This document shows, piece after piece, positions 1 to 8,293 of a DNA stretch of 34,315 nt; the stretch's first letter is position 1, and each line of letters begins with the position of its first letter. Source of the stretch: Deltaproteobacteria bacterium (lineage in GTDB: Bacteria; Desulfobacterota; Binatia; DP-6). Both the position numbers and the translations under genes were made by a program. Where the stretch lies: positions 1 to 34,315 of the forward strand of contig VBKF01000131.1 of NCBI GenBank assembly GCA_005888095.1, given 5' to 3'. The notes under the pieces are model-generated. The model did no database searches and had not been told where the DNA came from. It was given only the letters and a program-made list of their open reading frames with translations.

Positions 1-1281
1 CCGCCCGACGACTTCGAGCCGGCGAGCGTCGTCTGCCGGCCGGCGGCGGGGCCGTGCGACGTCGCCGAGCACTGCACCGGCAGCGGGCCCGTGTGCCCGC
101 CCGACGGGTTCACGAGCGCGGGCGGCGCCTTCGTCTGCCGCCCGGCGGCGGGCGCCTGCGACGCGGCCGAGACCTGCGACGGGACGGGCGCCGCCTGTCC
201 GCCGGACGCCTTCCAGCCCGCCTCGACCGTGTGCCGCGCCTCGCAGGGCGCGTGCGACCCGGCCGAGAGCTGCCCGGGCACCGGCCCGAGCTGTCCGGCC
301 GACGCCAAGAGCTCCGCCGTGTGCCGCCCGGCCGCGGGCGCCTGTGACCTCGCGGAGAGCTGCGACGGGGCGAGCAACGACTGCCCGCCCGACCAGAAGA
401 GCACGGCGGTCTGCCGGCCCGCCACGGGGTCGTGCGACGTCGCCGAGAGCTGCGACGGCGTCTCGAACACCTGTCCGGCCGACGCGCACCAGCCCGACGG
501 GACGGCGTGCAGCGACGGCAACAGCTGCACCACGGGCGACGCCTGCCAGAACGGCAGCTGCGTCGCCACGCCGGATGCCGACGGCTGCGCCGACGACTTC
601 CTCTGCTACAAGGTGAAGAGCGCGACCGCCTTCACGCCGATCCCCAACATCCTGCTCGCCGACGAGTTCGAGCCGGCGGCGCACTTCGACGTGAAGAAGC
701 CGAAGCACCTCTGCACGCCGGCCAACAAGAACAACGAGGGCGTGCTCGACGCGGTGACCCACCTGAAGAGCTACCAGATCAAGGCGGTCACGGGCTCGCC
801 CCGGTTCCTGAAGCGGCCGGGCAACAAGATGGCGAACCAGCTGGCGCCCCACCCGGTCCTGTTCCTCGATGCGATCAAGCCCGACCTCCTGCTGGTGCCG
901 ACGGCGAAGAGCCTGTCGAGCCCACCGGGGCAGCCCGGGCCGAACACCGTGAATCATTACAAATGCTACAAGGCGAGGGTCACGAGCGGGACGCCGCCGT
1001 TCCCGAAGGGCGTGCAGGTGACCGTCGCGGACCAGTTCCGGACGACGGCGGGCACGTTCGACGTGAAGAAGCCGAAGCACCTCTGCACGCCGGTCAGCAA
1101 GAACGGCGAGCCGATCCCGAACCCGGACGCGTATCTGGTCTGCTACCTCGCCAAGCCGGCGAAGGGCGTGGCGAAGCACGTGCCGGTGACGCCGGTCTAC
1201 GTGAACAACCAGTTCGGCCCCGAGACCCTGAAGACGGTCAAGGAGGACGAGCTCTGCATCCCATCGATCAAGATGCCATGA
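1..1281 (+). CDS. Secreted Cys-rich protein with disintegrin-like repeats (5' end missing)
   Basis: The reading frame is open from base 1, so the start codon and any signal peptide lie outside the window. The first ~185 residues hold five full copies and one partial copy of a ~31-35-residue unit of the form VCRPAAGxCDxAExCxGxxxxCPxD. The spacing CD-AE-C-G-CP-D is that of the C-terminal part of ADAM/snake-venom disintegrin domains. A short EGF-like Cys segment (CSDGNSCTTGDACQNGSC) follows. The C-terminal ~230 residues hold an approximate duplication of a CYKxK...F..FDVKKPKHLCTP module. Disulfide-rich repeats imply an extracytoplasmic location. The ligand and function are unknown. The gene ends 25 bases from the convergent BatD gene. 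Coding status is very secure; only the role is open. Confidence 0.93.
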   Translation, partial: PPDDFEPASVVCRPAAGPCDVAEHCTGSGPVCPPDGFTSAGGAFVCRPAAGACDAAETCDGTGAACPPDAFQPASTVCRASQGACDPAESCPGTGPSCPADAKSSAVCRPAAGACDLAESCDGASNDCPPDQKSTAVCRPATGSCDVAESCDGVSNTCPADAHQPDGTACSDGNSCTTGDACQNGSCVATPDADGCADDFLCYKVKSATAFTPIPNILLADEFEPAAHFDVKKPKHLCTPANKNNEGVLDAVTHLKSYQIKAVTGSPRFLKRPGNKMANQLAPHPVLFLDAIKPDLLLVPTAKSLSSPPGQPGPNTVNHYKCYKARVTSGTPPFPKGVQVTVADQFRTTAGTFDVKKPKHLCTPVSKNGEPIPNPDAYLVCYLAKPAKGVAKHVPVTPVYVNNQFGPETLKTVKEDELCIPSIKMP

Positions 1282-1306
1282 AGTCCGCCGGCCCCCACGG
1301 CCGCGA

Positions 1307-3829
1307 TCAGATGGTCGCGACCGCGGCCTGCTCCACCCAGCCACGACGTCCGTCGGCCCGCTCCACCTGCGCCCACCCCTCGCGAGTGCCGAGGAGGCGC
1401 ACCACCGTCCCGGGCTTCGCCTGGAAGTGCGCCGTGCCGCTCGCGGACGGCTCGAAGCGGACGGTCGCCTCGTCGTGTCCCACCACGACGGCCCACGCGG
1501 GCAGGTCGACCGTCGCGAGCCGCCAGGCCGCCGACGGCAGCACGACCACGAGCGCCAGGGCAGCGACGGCAGCTGCCGAGCGTGCACCCGGCGCGACCGC
1601 CGGCACGAAGAGGGCGACGGTCAGCAGCGCCATGATCGCGGCGTAGAGCGCGCTCGCGGCGCCGAGCAGCTCGTCGCTGGCGGCCCGGCCGGCGAGCGGG
1701 AAGACGAGGCGTGGCCAGAGGGTCTCCGTCCCGCTCTCCCCTGCCTGCTCACGCGCGTAGCTGAGATTGGCCTGGACGTCGGGGTCGCGCGGGAGAAGGC
1801 GGCGGGCGCGCTCGTAGTCGAGCACCGCACGGCCGACGTCGCCGGCGCGGAACCATGCGTTGCCGAGGTTGAAGTAGAGGTTACCGCTCTCCCAGCCGGC
1901 GGCGAGCACGCGCTCGTACTCCGCCGCCGCCTCGGCCCAGCGCTCCTCGCCGTAGAGCGCGTTGGCGCGGAAGAAGATGGTGTTCGGAGTCTCCGCGGGC
2001 GGGGCGGCGCGGACGACGCTCGCGAGCGCGATCACGAGGAGCGACGCGGCGGCGAGCGACCGCCCGAGCCGCCGCTCGCGCTCGAGCGCCCGCACGATGG
2101 CGTCCGCACGCTCGAGCGTCCGCCGCATGTCGGCGCCGTCGGCGCCCGGGGGCGCGAAGCGCGCCTGCTCGCAGGCCGCGAAGAACGCCTCGAGCTCCCC
2201 CGCGACCTCGAGGGCGAGGCCCGCGCGCCGGAGTCGCTCCGCGGCGGCCGCGGCCGTGACGGCGCCGGGCGGCAGGTCGAGCTTGGCGGCGAGGTAGTCG
2301 CGCACGGCGGCGGCCACCGTGTCGTGGAAGGCGGCGCGATCGCCGGCGCGGAGCGCGGCGCCCGCGCGGGCGATCGCGGCGCGCGCCTCGCGGCCCGCAC
2401 GCGTGAAGCGAGCGTAGCGGACGTCGCCCGTGAGTCGCCGCCGGCGTCGCTCGACGGCGAGTGCGCCGAGCCAGACGGCGAGCGGCACGAGCTGGAGGAG
2501 CCAGAAGACGGGGCTCCGCCACCGGCGCGCGCCGATCGGCCGCAGCTCGCCCGGCGCGTCCTTGATGAAGACGATGTCGCGCCCGAGCCGCTCGGGCTTC
2601 GGGGCGGGTGCGCCGACGGCTCCCGTGATCTGCGGCGCCGCATGCGCCGCGGCCGACTCGTGCACGGTGAGCACGATCGGCGGCCGGTCGACGGTCTGGT
2701 AGCTCCGCGCCTCCGGATCGAAGTAGCTGAAGCGCAGGTCGGGGAGCGCGACCGTGCCCGCCGCGAGTGGGATCACGACCTGCTCGAAGACCTTCTCACC
2801 GGCATGCGCTGCCGGCTGGTTCGCCACTTGCGCCACTTGCACGGGATAGACCCGCAGCCGATCGTTCGCCGCGATCGCGGGCGGCCTCACCGCGTCGAGC
2901 GCGCCGTCTCCCCGGATCGTCGACGTGACCGTGACCGGGTCGCCCACCGCCACCTCGAGGGGCGACGCCTTCAGGTCGAACTGGAAGTGCCCGACGGCGC
3001 CGGAGAAGTCCGCGGGCTTCCCGGCGTCCGGCAACGGCAGCACGGCGAGCGCGAGCGGCTCCGAGTGGAGCTCCATCGGTCGGCGCTGGTCACCGAGCAC
3101 GCTGCCGAAGAAAGGATCGGTCACGCGCCCCCGCACGACGAGGTTCAGCGCCATGGTCGCCGGACCGATCGTGAGCGTGCCGCTGCGGAGCGGCACCAGG
3201 GTGGTGTGGAACTCGACCACCTGGGTGGCGCCCTCGCGGCGCTGCTCGGGCTCGGGCAGCTTGTCGAGCGCGAAGCCTTCGCCAGGGATGACGGGGTACT
3301 GGAGGTCGGCGACACGTACCTGGCCGATCGTGAGCCTCAGCGTGATCGGCACTCGCTCGCCGACGTAGGCCTCCGCGCCCGCTGCGGAGAGGACGAGCCG
3401 GAGCTGCTCGCCGGCAGGCGCCGCTGCCGGGCCCCGGCCGGTGGGCGCGCCAGCCGCCACGGCCTCGAGCGTGACCGTGCCGGCGGCGTACGTCTTGCCG
3501 CCGTATTCCACGGTGATCGGGCCGATCGTGAAGCGGCCGGGCTGGGTCGCGACGACCGAGTAGCGGTGCGTGATCGACGCGCTCACCTGGCCGTTCACGA
3601 TCGACACCTGCGTGGACGGGCCGACGTACCGGACGGTCACGCCGCCGGTGCTCGCGGTCTGGAGAGCGATCTTGGGCACGGGCGCGTTCTGCGCGCCGTC
3701 GATCTCGACCGAGAGATCGCTCGCCTCCCCGACGCGCACCTGCGGCGGGTCGAGCGTGGCGCGCACGGAGACATCCGCGGCGGCGAGTGCAGGGAGGAGC
3801 AGTGCGACCGCGAGCAGCCGGCCGATCAC
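1307..3829 (-). CDS. batD: BatD-BatE fusion (aerotolerance operon protein)
   Basis: 840 residues. A signal peptide (MIGRLLAVALLLPALAAADV) leads into a long beta-rich periplasmic region with BatD features (PPQVRVGE near the N-terminus, repeated immunoglobulin-like stretches) to about residue 435. A membrane helix lies at about 440-458, a cytoplasmic helical region follows, and a second helix lies at about 591-607. After this come a TPR segment (about 613-700, with FNLGNAWFRAGDVGRAVLDYERA), two more hydrophobic segments and an SH3-like C-terminus (GTREGWAQVERADGRRGWV). The last ~240 residues match the architecture of a separate BatE, so this is a BatD-BatE fusion; BatD alone is usually ~550-600 residues. 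The GTG start overlaps the TGA of the upstream TPR gene (GTGA, 3829-3826). It is the last gene of the Bat operon. The exact role of Bat proteins is not settled. Confidence 0.9.
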   Translation of the reverse strand: MIGRLLAVALLLPALAAADVSVRATLDPPQVRVGEASDLSVEIDGAQNAPVPKIALQTASTGGVTVRYVGPSTQVSIVNGQVSASITHRYSVVATQPGRFTIGPITVEYGGKTYAAGTVTLEAVAAGAPTGRGPAAAPAGEQLRLVLSAAGAEAYVGERVPITLRLTIGQVRVADLQYPVIPGEGFALDKLPEPEQRREGATQVVEFHTTLVPLRSGTLTIGPATMALNLVVRGRVTDPFFGSVLGDQRRPMELHSEPLALAVLPLPDAGKPADFSGAVGHFQFDLKASPLEVAVGDPVTVTSTIRGDGALDAVRPPAIAANDRLRVYPVQVAQVANQPAAHAGEKVFEQVVIPLAAGTVALPDLRFSYFDPEARSYQTVDRPPIVLTVHESAAAHAAPQITGAVGAPAPKPERLGRDIVFIKDAPGELRPIGARRWRSPVFWLLQLVPLAVWLGALAVERRRRRLTGDVRYARFTRAGREARAAIARAGAALRAGDRAAFHDTVAAAVRDYLAAKLDLPPGAVTAAAAAERLRRAGLALEVAGELEAFFAACEQARFAPPGADGADMRRTLERADAIVRALERERRLGRSLAAASLLVIALASVVRAAPPAETPNTIFFRANALYGEERWAEAAAEYERVLAAGWESGNLYFNLGNAWFRAGDVGRAVLDYERARRLLPRDPDVQANLSYAREQAGESGTETLWPRLVFPLAGRAASDELLGAASALYAAIMALLTVALFVPAVAPGARSAAAVAALALVVVLPSAAWRLATVDLPAWAVVVGHDEATVRFEPSASGTAHFQAKPGTVVRLLGTREGWAQVERADGRRGWVEQAAVATI

Positions 3830-4611
3830 CAGTCCTCCGCGGGCTCGGCGACGCCCGCGCCCTGGAGCCGCTTCACGACCTCGTCGGGACGCACCTCCTG
3901 GTCGCGCTGCGCGTCGAGCAGGGCCGCCGCCTCCTGCTTCGACATCTGGCCGTCCTGCTTCTCGCCGGCCTGAGCGCCCGTCGCCTGTTGTTGTTGTTGT
4001 TGCTGCTGCTGGTCCTGTTGCTGCCCGTCCGGCCGCTCCTTCTGCCGCTCGCCCTGCTGGTCCTGCTTGGCCTGCTCCTGATTCTGCCGGTCCTGCTGCT
4101 GCTGGTCCTGCTCCTGCTGCTTCTGCTGCTCCTCGAGCTTCTTCTTCAGGTCGGCCATCTTCTTCTCCACGAACTCGTGGTTGAACTTCGCGTCGGCGTC
4201 GTCCGGCGCGGCGCCCATCGCCCGCCGGTACGCCGCGAGCGCCTCGGCGTAGAGGCCGAGCGCGGCCTTTGGATCGGACCCCTCGGCGGCCTGGCCGAGG
4301 CGGTACTTCGCGTTGCCGATGTTGTACGCGACGCGCGCCGTGCGCCCCGGGTCGGTGTCGCTCCCGGGAACCTGCTGGAGGGCGTTCACGGCGTCGGTGA
4401 ACTTGCCCTGCCGGTAGAGGGTGTCGCCCAGGTTGAAGTGGAGGAGCGGAGAGTCCGGCTGGTCGACGAGCGCCTCGTTGTACTTGCCGGCGGCGTCGTC
4501 GAAATTGCCGGCGGCATAGAGGCGGCTCGCCTCGCGCGCGGTGGCGTGCGGGTCGAGCCAGCCGACGGACACGGCGGCCAGCGCGACGGCGGCGAGCGCC
4601 CGCCCGCTCAT
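3826..4611 (-). CDS. batC: BatC-like TPR protein with Gln-rich tail
   Basis: 261 residues starting at an ATG that overlaps the BatB stop (ATGA, 4611-4608). A short signal or anchor (MSGRALAAVALAAVSVGWL) precedes TPR repeats at about 25-130, including LLHFNLGDTLYRQGKFTDAV and a repeat with AYNIGNAKYRLGQ. From about residue 150 a charged coiled coil (KKMADLKKKLEEQQKQQ) runs into a long Gln-rich stretch with a run of nine consecutive Gln. This TPR-plus-low-complexity architecture is typical of BatC. TPR domains mediate protein contacts, so it probably scaffolds the VWA proteins BatA and BatB at the periplasmic membrane face. The Gln tract is encoded by CAA/CAG repeats (about 3980-4025), which could vary in length without changing frame. 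Confidence 0.9.
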   Translation of the reverse strand: MSGRALAAVALAAVSVGWLDPHATAREASRLYAAGNFDDAAGKYNEALVDQPDSPLLHFNLGDTLYRQGKFTDAVNALQQVPGSDTDPGRTARVAYNIGNAKYRLGQAAEGSDPKAALGLYAEALAAYRRAMGAAPDDADAKFNHEFVEKKMADLKKKLEEQQKQQEQDQQQQDRQNQEQAKQDQQGERQKERPDGQQQDQQQQQQQQQATGAQAGEKQDGQMSKQEAAALLDAQRDQEVRPDEVVKRLQGAGVAEPAEDW

Positions 4612-5645
4612 GCCGCCTCCGGCGCGCGACGGCGCCAGCCGAGCCGCCGCCGGGTCGCGACGCGCGTCTCGCCGACCAGCGGCTCGACCAGCAGCAGCAC
4701 GAAGCCGACGGCCAGCGGGATCTGGAAGCGGTGCTCGAAGCGTCGCTCGAGGGTCGAGGCGAGCTCGCGCTTCTCCATCGGACCGATGTAGTCGCGGTAG
4801 AGCTCGCCGAGTCCGAACGAGGCGCCCTCGGCGTGCAGGTAGACGCCGCCCGTGTCGCTCGCGATCTGCCGGAGCGTCTCCTCGTCGAGCCGCGACTTCA
4901 CCACCTGCCCCTTGCGGTCCTTCACGTAGCCGCCCGTCTCGGCCGGCACCAGCTCGCCCTCGGTGGTGCCGATGCCGACGGTATAGACCTTGACGCCGCA
5001 GTCCTGGGCGCGCTTGGTCGCCTCCTTGACGTCGCCCTCGTGGCTCTCGCCGTCGGTGATGAGGACGAGCGCCTGGTGGTTGCCCTGGCGGCCCTCGAAC
5101 GCCTCGAGGCTCGCGTCGATCGCGGCGCCCAGGTTCGTGCCGCCGCGCGGGATGATGCCGACGTCGATCGAATCGACGCTCTCGCGGAAGGCACCCTGGT
5201 CGAGCGTGAGGGGGCACTGGACGAAGGCGCTGCCGGCGAAGGCGACGAGGCCGGCGCGGTCGCCCCGGAGCTGCGCCAGCAGGTCCTCGACGGCGAGCTT
5301 CGCGCGGCCGAGCCGGTTCGGCTTCACGTCGGTCGCCAGCATGCTGCGCGAGGTGTCGAGCGCGACGACGAGATCGATGCCCTCGCGGTGCACCTCCTGC
5401 CAGCGAAAGCCCCACATGGGTCCCCCGAGCGCGAGGGCGAGACAGAGGATCGCGCCGCAGACGAGCACGGCGCGCGCCGTCCGCCGCCGCCGGTCGACGT
5501 CGGGCGCGACGGCCGGCAGCAGGGCCGCGGCGACGAACGCGGCGAGGGCACGCTCGCGCCGCCGCCGCGCCCAGAGGAAGAAGGCGGCGAGCGCCGGCAC
5601 GAGCAGGAGGGCGACGAGGCTCGTCGGGTCGCGCCAGAGGATCAT
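4608..5645 (-). CDS. batB: BatB, VWA-domain membrane protein
   Basis: 345 residues. Two N-terminal membrane helices (about 10-25 and 58-75) precede a von Willebrand factor A domain. The metal-ion-dependent adhesion site is complete: DTSRS at about 94-98, GGTNLG about 160, and LITDGESHEGD about 190. A C-terminal hydrophobic segment (IPLAVGFVLLLVEPLVGE) gives the usual Bat topology. The ATG overlaps the stop of BatA (ATGA, 5645-5642), so translation is probably coupled. BatB works with MoxR-type ATPases in an envelope complex linked in other bacteria to oxidative stress or oxygen tolerance; the substrate is unknown. Family assignment is secure. The A/B naming rests on gene order. Confidence 0.93.
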   Translation of the reverse strand: MILWRDPTSLVALLLVPALAAFFLWARRRRERALAAFVAAALLPAVAPDVDRRRRTARAVLVCGAILCLALALGGPMWGFRWQEVHREGIDLVVALDTSRSMLATDVKPNRLGRAKLAVEDLLAQLRGDRAGLVAFAGSAFVQCPLTLDQGAFRESVDSIDVGIIPRGGTNLGAAIDASLEAFEGRQGNHQALVLITDGESHEGDVKEATKRAQDCGVKVYTVGIGTTEGELVPAETGGYVKDRKGQVVKSRLDEETLRQIASDTGGVYLHAEGASFGLGELYRDYIGPMEKRELASTLERRFEHRFQIPLAVGFVLLLVEPLVGETRVATRRRLGWRRRAPEAA

Positions 5646-6637
5646 GGGAGCTTGCGCAGCGCCGTCTCGCCGAGCGCGACCTCGACGAGCACGAGGGCGA
5701 GCGCGGGCCACACGAGCCACGGGTAGAGCTCGTGGTAGTCCAGGAACTCGGGCGCCTCGAAGGGCGTCTTCTCGGCGCGGTCGATCTCGGCGTAGATGTC
5801 GTGCAGGCTCTTCGTGTCGGTGGCACGGAAGTAGCGGCCGTGCGTCGCCTGCGCCACCTTCTCGAGCGTCTTCTCGTCGATGTCGACGGGCACCGGCCGG
5901 TAGACCTTGTTGCCGAACATGTCCTGCATCGGGAAGGGCGCCAGGCCGCGCGTGCCGGCGCCGACGGTGTAGACCTTGATGCCGAGGGCCGCGGCCGCCT
6001 CGGCGGCGGTCTCGGGCGTGATCCGGCCGGCGTTCTGCTGCCCGTCGGTCAGCAGCACGACGAACTTGCTCTTCGCGGTCGACGCGCGCAGCCGGTTCAC
6101 AGCGGTGGCGAGACCCGAGCCGATCGCCGTGCCGTCCTCGATCATGCCGACCTTGGCGCGCTCGAGGTTCTGGAGGAGCCAGCCGTGGTCGAGCGTGAGC
6201 GGGCACTGCGTGTACGGGCGTGCCCCGAACAGCACGAGGCCGATCCGGTCCTCCGCCCGTGCCGCGACGAACTCCTTGACGACCGCCTTGACGGCGTCGA
6301 GCCGGCTCGCACGACCGGAGCCGAGCGTGAAGTCCTCGGACAGCATGCTCCCCGAGACGTCGACCGCCAGCACGACGTCGACGCCCTCGCGGTGGACCTT
6401 GGTGGCCGCGGTGCCGGCCTGCGGTCGGGCGAGGGCGACGGCGAGGAGAACGAGTGCCACCAGCCGGAGCACCGCGAGGACGATCCGCCGGCGCGCCGCC
6501 CCCGCGGGGGCGACGGCGCGGAGCCCGGCGAGCGTCGGGAAGCGCAGCGCCGCCGTCCGCGCCGAACCCCGGCGCCACGGCCACACGAGGGGCAGGAGCA
6601 CAGCGAGCGCGAGCAGCCACGGGCTACCCAGCCGCAC
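5642..6637 (-). CDS. batA: BatA, VWA-domain membrane protein
   Basis: 331 residues. The chosen start is the GTG at 6637, because GGAGG lies six bases upstream of it; an ATG at 6706 would put the start deep inside the previous gene with no such site. Two N-terminal membrane helices (WLLALAVLLPLVWPW and a second near 45-62) are followed by a VWA domain with a complete metal site: DVSGS about 90-94, DGTAIGSG about 160, and LLTDGQQNAG about 185. A C-terminal helix (WLVWPALALVLVEVALGE) ends the protein. It overlaps the upstream DUF4381-like gene by 14 bases and BatB by 4. BatA is paralogous to its neighbour BatB, and the pair is expected to act together in the membrane. Confidence 0.93.
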   Translation of the reverse strand: MRLGSPWLLALAVLLPLVWPWRRGSARTAALRFPTLAGLRAVAPAGAARRRIVLAVLRLVALVLLAVALARPQAGTAATKVHREGVDVVLAVDVSGSMLSEDFTLGSGRASRLDAVKAVVKEFVAARAEDRIGLVLFGARPYTQCPLTLDHGWLLQNLERAKVGMIEDGTAIGSGLATAVNRLRASTAKSKFVVLLTDGQQNAGRITPETAAEAAAALGIKVYTVGAGTRGLAPFPMQDMFGNKVYRPVPVDIDEKTLEKVAQATHGRYFRATDTKSLHDIYAEIDRAEKTPFEAPEFLDYHELYPWLVWPALALVLVEVALGETALRKLP

Positions 6638-7556
6638 GCTCGACCTCCGGCGGCGCGGCCGCGGTCTCGTCGACGAACCGGCGCGCAGCGGTCCAGGCGC
6701 GTTCACTGTCGGCGATGGTGGGCAGGTGGCGCGCGAACTTGACCAGGTCCGACTCGGTCATGAACTCGCCGAGAAGCCGGCGGTGCGCGGGCATGAGCCG
6801 GCCGTCACGCGCCGTGGCGAGCAGGAACTCTTCGGTGGTCATCTCGGGCGCCCGCAGCTTGAAGCGATCCTCGAGGTAGCGGCGCACGATGTCCGAGAGC
6901 GCCGAGTAGTACTCCTTGAACGCGCCCTCCTCGACGAGACGGCGGCCGCGCAGCCGCTCGAGCTCGGCGGCGGCGATCTCGTGGGGCGGGCGCGGCGGCG
7001 CAGAAGGAGCGGCGCGCTTCGGCCGATTGAGCGTGTGGTGGAGGACGAAGGCCACGAGCATCGCGGCGAGGAGCCCGCCGCCCAGGAGCCAGTACGGCCG
7101 CCAGTCGACCGGGATCGGCTCGGGCGCCTTGATGTCGCGGATGTCGGCGGCGTTGGGCTCCTCCTCGAGGAGGCTCTCGACGGTGACGCCGAGCTCGTCG
7201 CCGGGCGCGTCCCGCTTCTCCGTGCCGGCGGTACGGTACTGGACGGGCGGGGACTCGAGGAGGTGATGCCCGGGCTCCCAGCAGACGAGCTGGTACCACC
7301 GCGAGAGGACGGTCTTGGCGTCGCGCCGGGAGGGGGGATCGATCCCGAAGTCGACGATGTCGCAGTCGCCGATCCTGTCGACGGGCTGCGTGACGAACAC
7401 CTCGGCGTCCTTCGCGGAGATCACCTCGACCGTGTAGCGGAAGCGCGTGCCGATGGTGACGGTGCTCGGCTCGGCGCGCGCACGGACAGCGACCGGTGAC
7501 GGCTCGTCGGCGCGAGCCACGGCCGCGAGCAGCAGGAGCGCCGCGAGCGTCCGCAC
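6624..7556 (-). CDS. DUF4381-like signal-anchored protein of the Bat operon
   Basis: 310 residues from a GTG start two bases after the stop of the upstream small gene (TGA, G, GTG). A signal peptide (MRTLAALLLLAAVARAD) precedes a beta-rich periplasmic domain that resembles the immunoglobulin-like domains of BatD. One membrane helix lies at about 154-175 (YWLLGGGLLAAMLVAFVL). A cytoplasmic helical domain (about 190-300, with EYYSALSDIVRRYLEDRF and MTTEEFLLAT) is typical of DUF4381-type proteins encoded between DUF58 and BatA genes. Its job is inferred only from position: a membrane partner linking the cytoplasmic MoxR/DUF58 proteins to BatA/BatB. Family assignment is moderately strong. Confidence 0.85.
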   Translation of the reverse strand: MRTLAALLLLAAVARADEPSPVAVRARAEPSTVTIGTRFRYTVEVISAKDAEVFVTQPVDRIGDCDIVDFGIDPPSRRDAKTVLSRWYQLVCWEPGHHLLESPPVQYRTAGTEKRDAPGDELGVTVESLLEEEPNAADIRDIKAPEPIPVDWRPYWLLGGGLLAAMLVAFVLHHTLNRPKRAAPSAPPRPPHEIAAAELERLRGRRLVEEGAFKEYYSALSDIVRRYLEDRFKLRAPEMTTEEFLLATARDGRLMPAHRRLLGEFMTESDLVKFARHLPTIADSERAWTAARRFVDETAAAPPEVERAAG

Positions 7557-7557
7557 C

Positions 7558-7788
7558 TCACATCCGGCCGAGCGAAGCGAGCATCGCGCGCGCGAAGCGC
7601 GCCGCCCTCAGCGTCTCGGCGATCAGGACCAGCGTGTAGACGGCGGTGAGTGCCGTGAGCAGGACCTTCGTCCCGCGTGAGAAGCGGGGGCTTCTCCACA
7701 GGAGCGGCAGCCCCAAGGGACCGAGGACGACGAAGAGCGCGAGCAGCACGGACCAGACGCTGTAGAACCAGCGCGACCGGGCTTCCAT
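7558..7788 (-). CDS. Small two-helix membrane protein, first gene of the downstream Bat block
   Basis: 76 residues, ATG start. Two hydrophobic segments (about 8-30, VWSVLLALFVVLGPLGLPLLW, and about 41-58, VLLTALTAVYTLVLIAE) are joined by a short basic loop. No family is recognised. It abuts the DUF4381-like gene with one base between stop and start, so it is almost certainly cotranscribed with the Bat genes and may be a small accessory subunit. There is no Shine-Dalgarno site. A -10-like CATACT lies nine bases upstream of the ATG, which suggests that a promoter for the whole downstream Bat block lies here and that the mRNA is leaderless. Confidence 0.75.
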   Translation of the reverse strand: MEARSRWFYSVWSVLLALFVVLGPLGLPLLWRSPRFSRGTKVLLTALTAVYTLVLIAETLRAARFARAMLASLGRM

Positions 7789-7797
7789 CGAGCGCCC

Positions 7798-7827
7798 AGT
7801 ATGCCGCGTTTGGGCGGCACGGAAAAA
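7798..7827 (-). promoter_or_regulatory. Candidate promoter of the downstream Bat block
   Basis: On the minus strand TTTTCC and CATACT are separated by 17 bases, and CATACT ends nine bases before the ATG at 7788. The -35 match is poor. The main support is position and the same -10/ATG geometry at several other genes in the window. Confidence 0.4.
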
Positions 7828-7917
7828 CGGCTGTACCGGGCGTCTCCTACCCGGAGCCCGCCCAGCAGGCCCGCACGCCGTCCAAGGCGCGGCGCACGAT
7901 GAGTCGACCCGGCGCGG

Positions 7918-8283
7918 TCAGCGCCGCCCGCGTGGCCCCCCGCCACTCCGGCCGAAGCCGAAGTGCATCGAGCCCGGCGCCGGCGCGGTCGCGATGTGCT
8001 TGGGCAGGGGACTCGGGGGCGCCTGGTAGAGCATCCGGTCGCGCCGGCCCTTGATGCGGACCCGGATGGCTTCCCGGGCGGTGACGTCCTCGACGGCCTG
8101 CATGAGCAGGGCCACCGGGATCTCCATCACGACCTGACGACGACGCTCGCGCAGGATGAGACCGACGTTCGGCCCATCCGCACCTGGCAGCTCGGAGAAC
8201 TCCGTCTCCAGTCCGCTCGAGATGCGGTTGGTGAGGTCGCGAAGCAGACGCTGGTGAGACGCGGTGACGTCCTTGAAGCGCAC
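7918..8283 (-). CDS. Hypothetical protein with Gly/Arg-rich tail
   Basis: 121 residues, GTG start, 10 bases downstream of the RRM gene stop, so probably cotranscribed with that RNA-binding protein. The N-terminal ~80 residues look like a compact alpha/beta fold (helix around HQRLLRDLTNRISSGLETEF, strand around RRRQVVMEIPVALLMQAV). The C-terminus is Pro-rich and ends in a short Gly/Arg stretch (FGRSGGGPRGRR), similar in composition to the RRM tails. No family is recognised. The RNA link is inferred from composition and neighbour only. Confidence 0.65.
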   Translation of the reverse strand: MRFKDVTASHQRLLRDLTNRISSGLETEFSELPGADGPNVGLILRERRRQVVMEIPVALLMQAVEDVTAREAIRVRIKGRRDRMLYQAPPSPLPKHIATAPAPGSMHFGFGRSGGGPRGRR

Positions 8284-8293
8284 GGCGCGGCGC

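Noticed and set aside
1427..3973. 848-codon open frame antisense to BatD, and other long antisense frames such as 16135-17964 and 18253-22899
   Set aside because: They mirror clear Bat, MoxR and surface-protein genes; composition is Arg/Gly/Ala-rich with no motifs, as expected for antisense frames in very GC-rich DNA.
3980..4025. CAA/CAG microsatellite as a phase-variation switch
   Set aside because: Units are trinucleotides in frame, so length change would only alter the Gln tract of the BatC-like protein.
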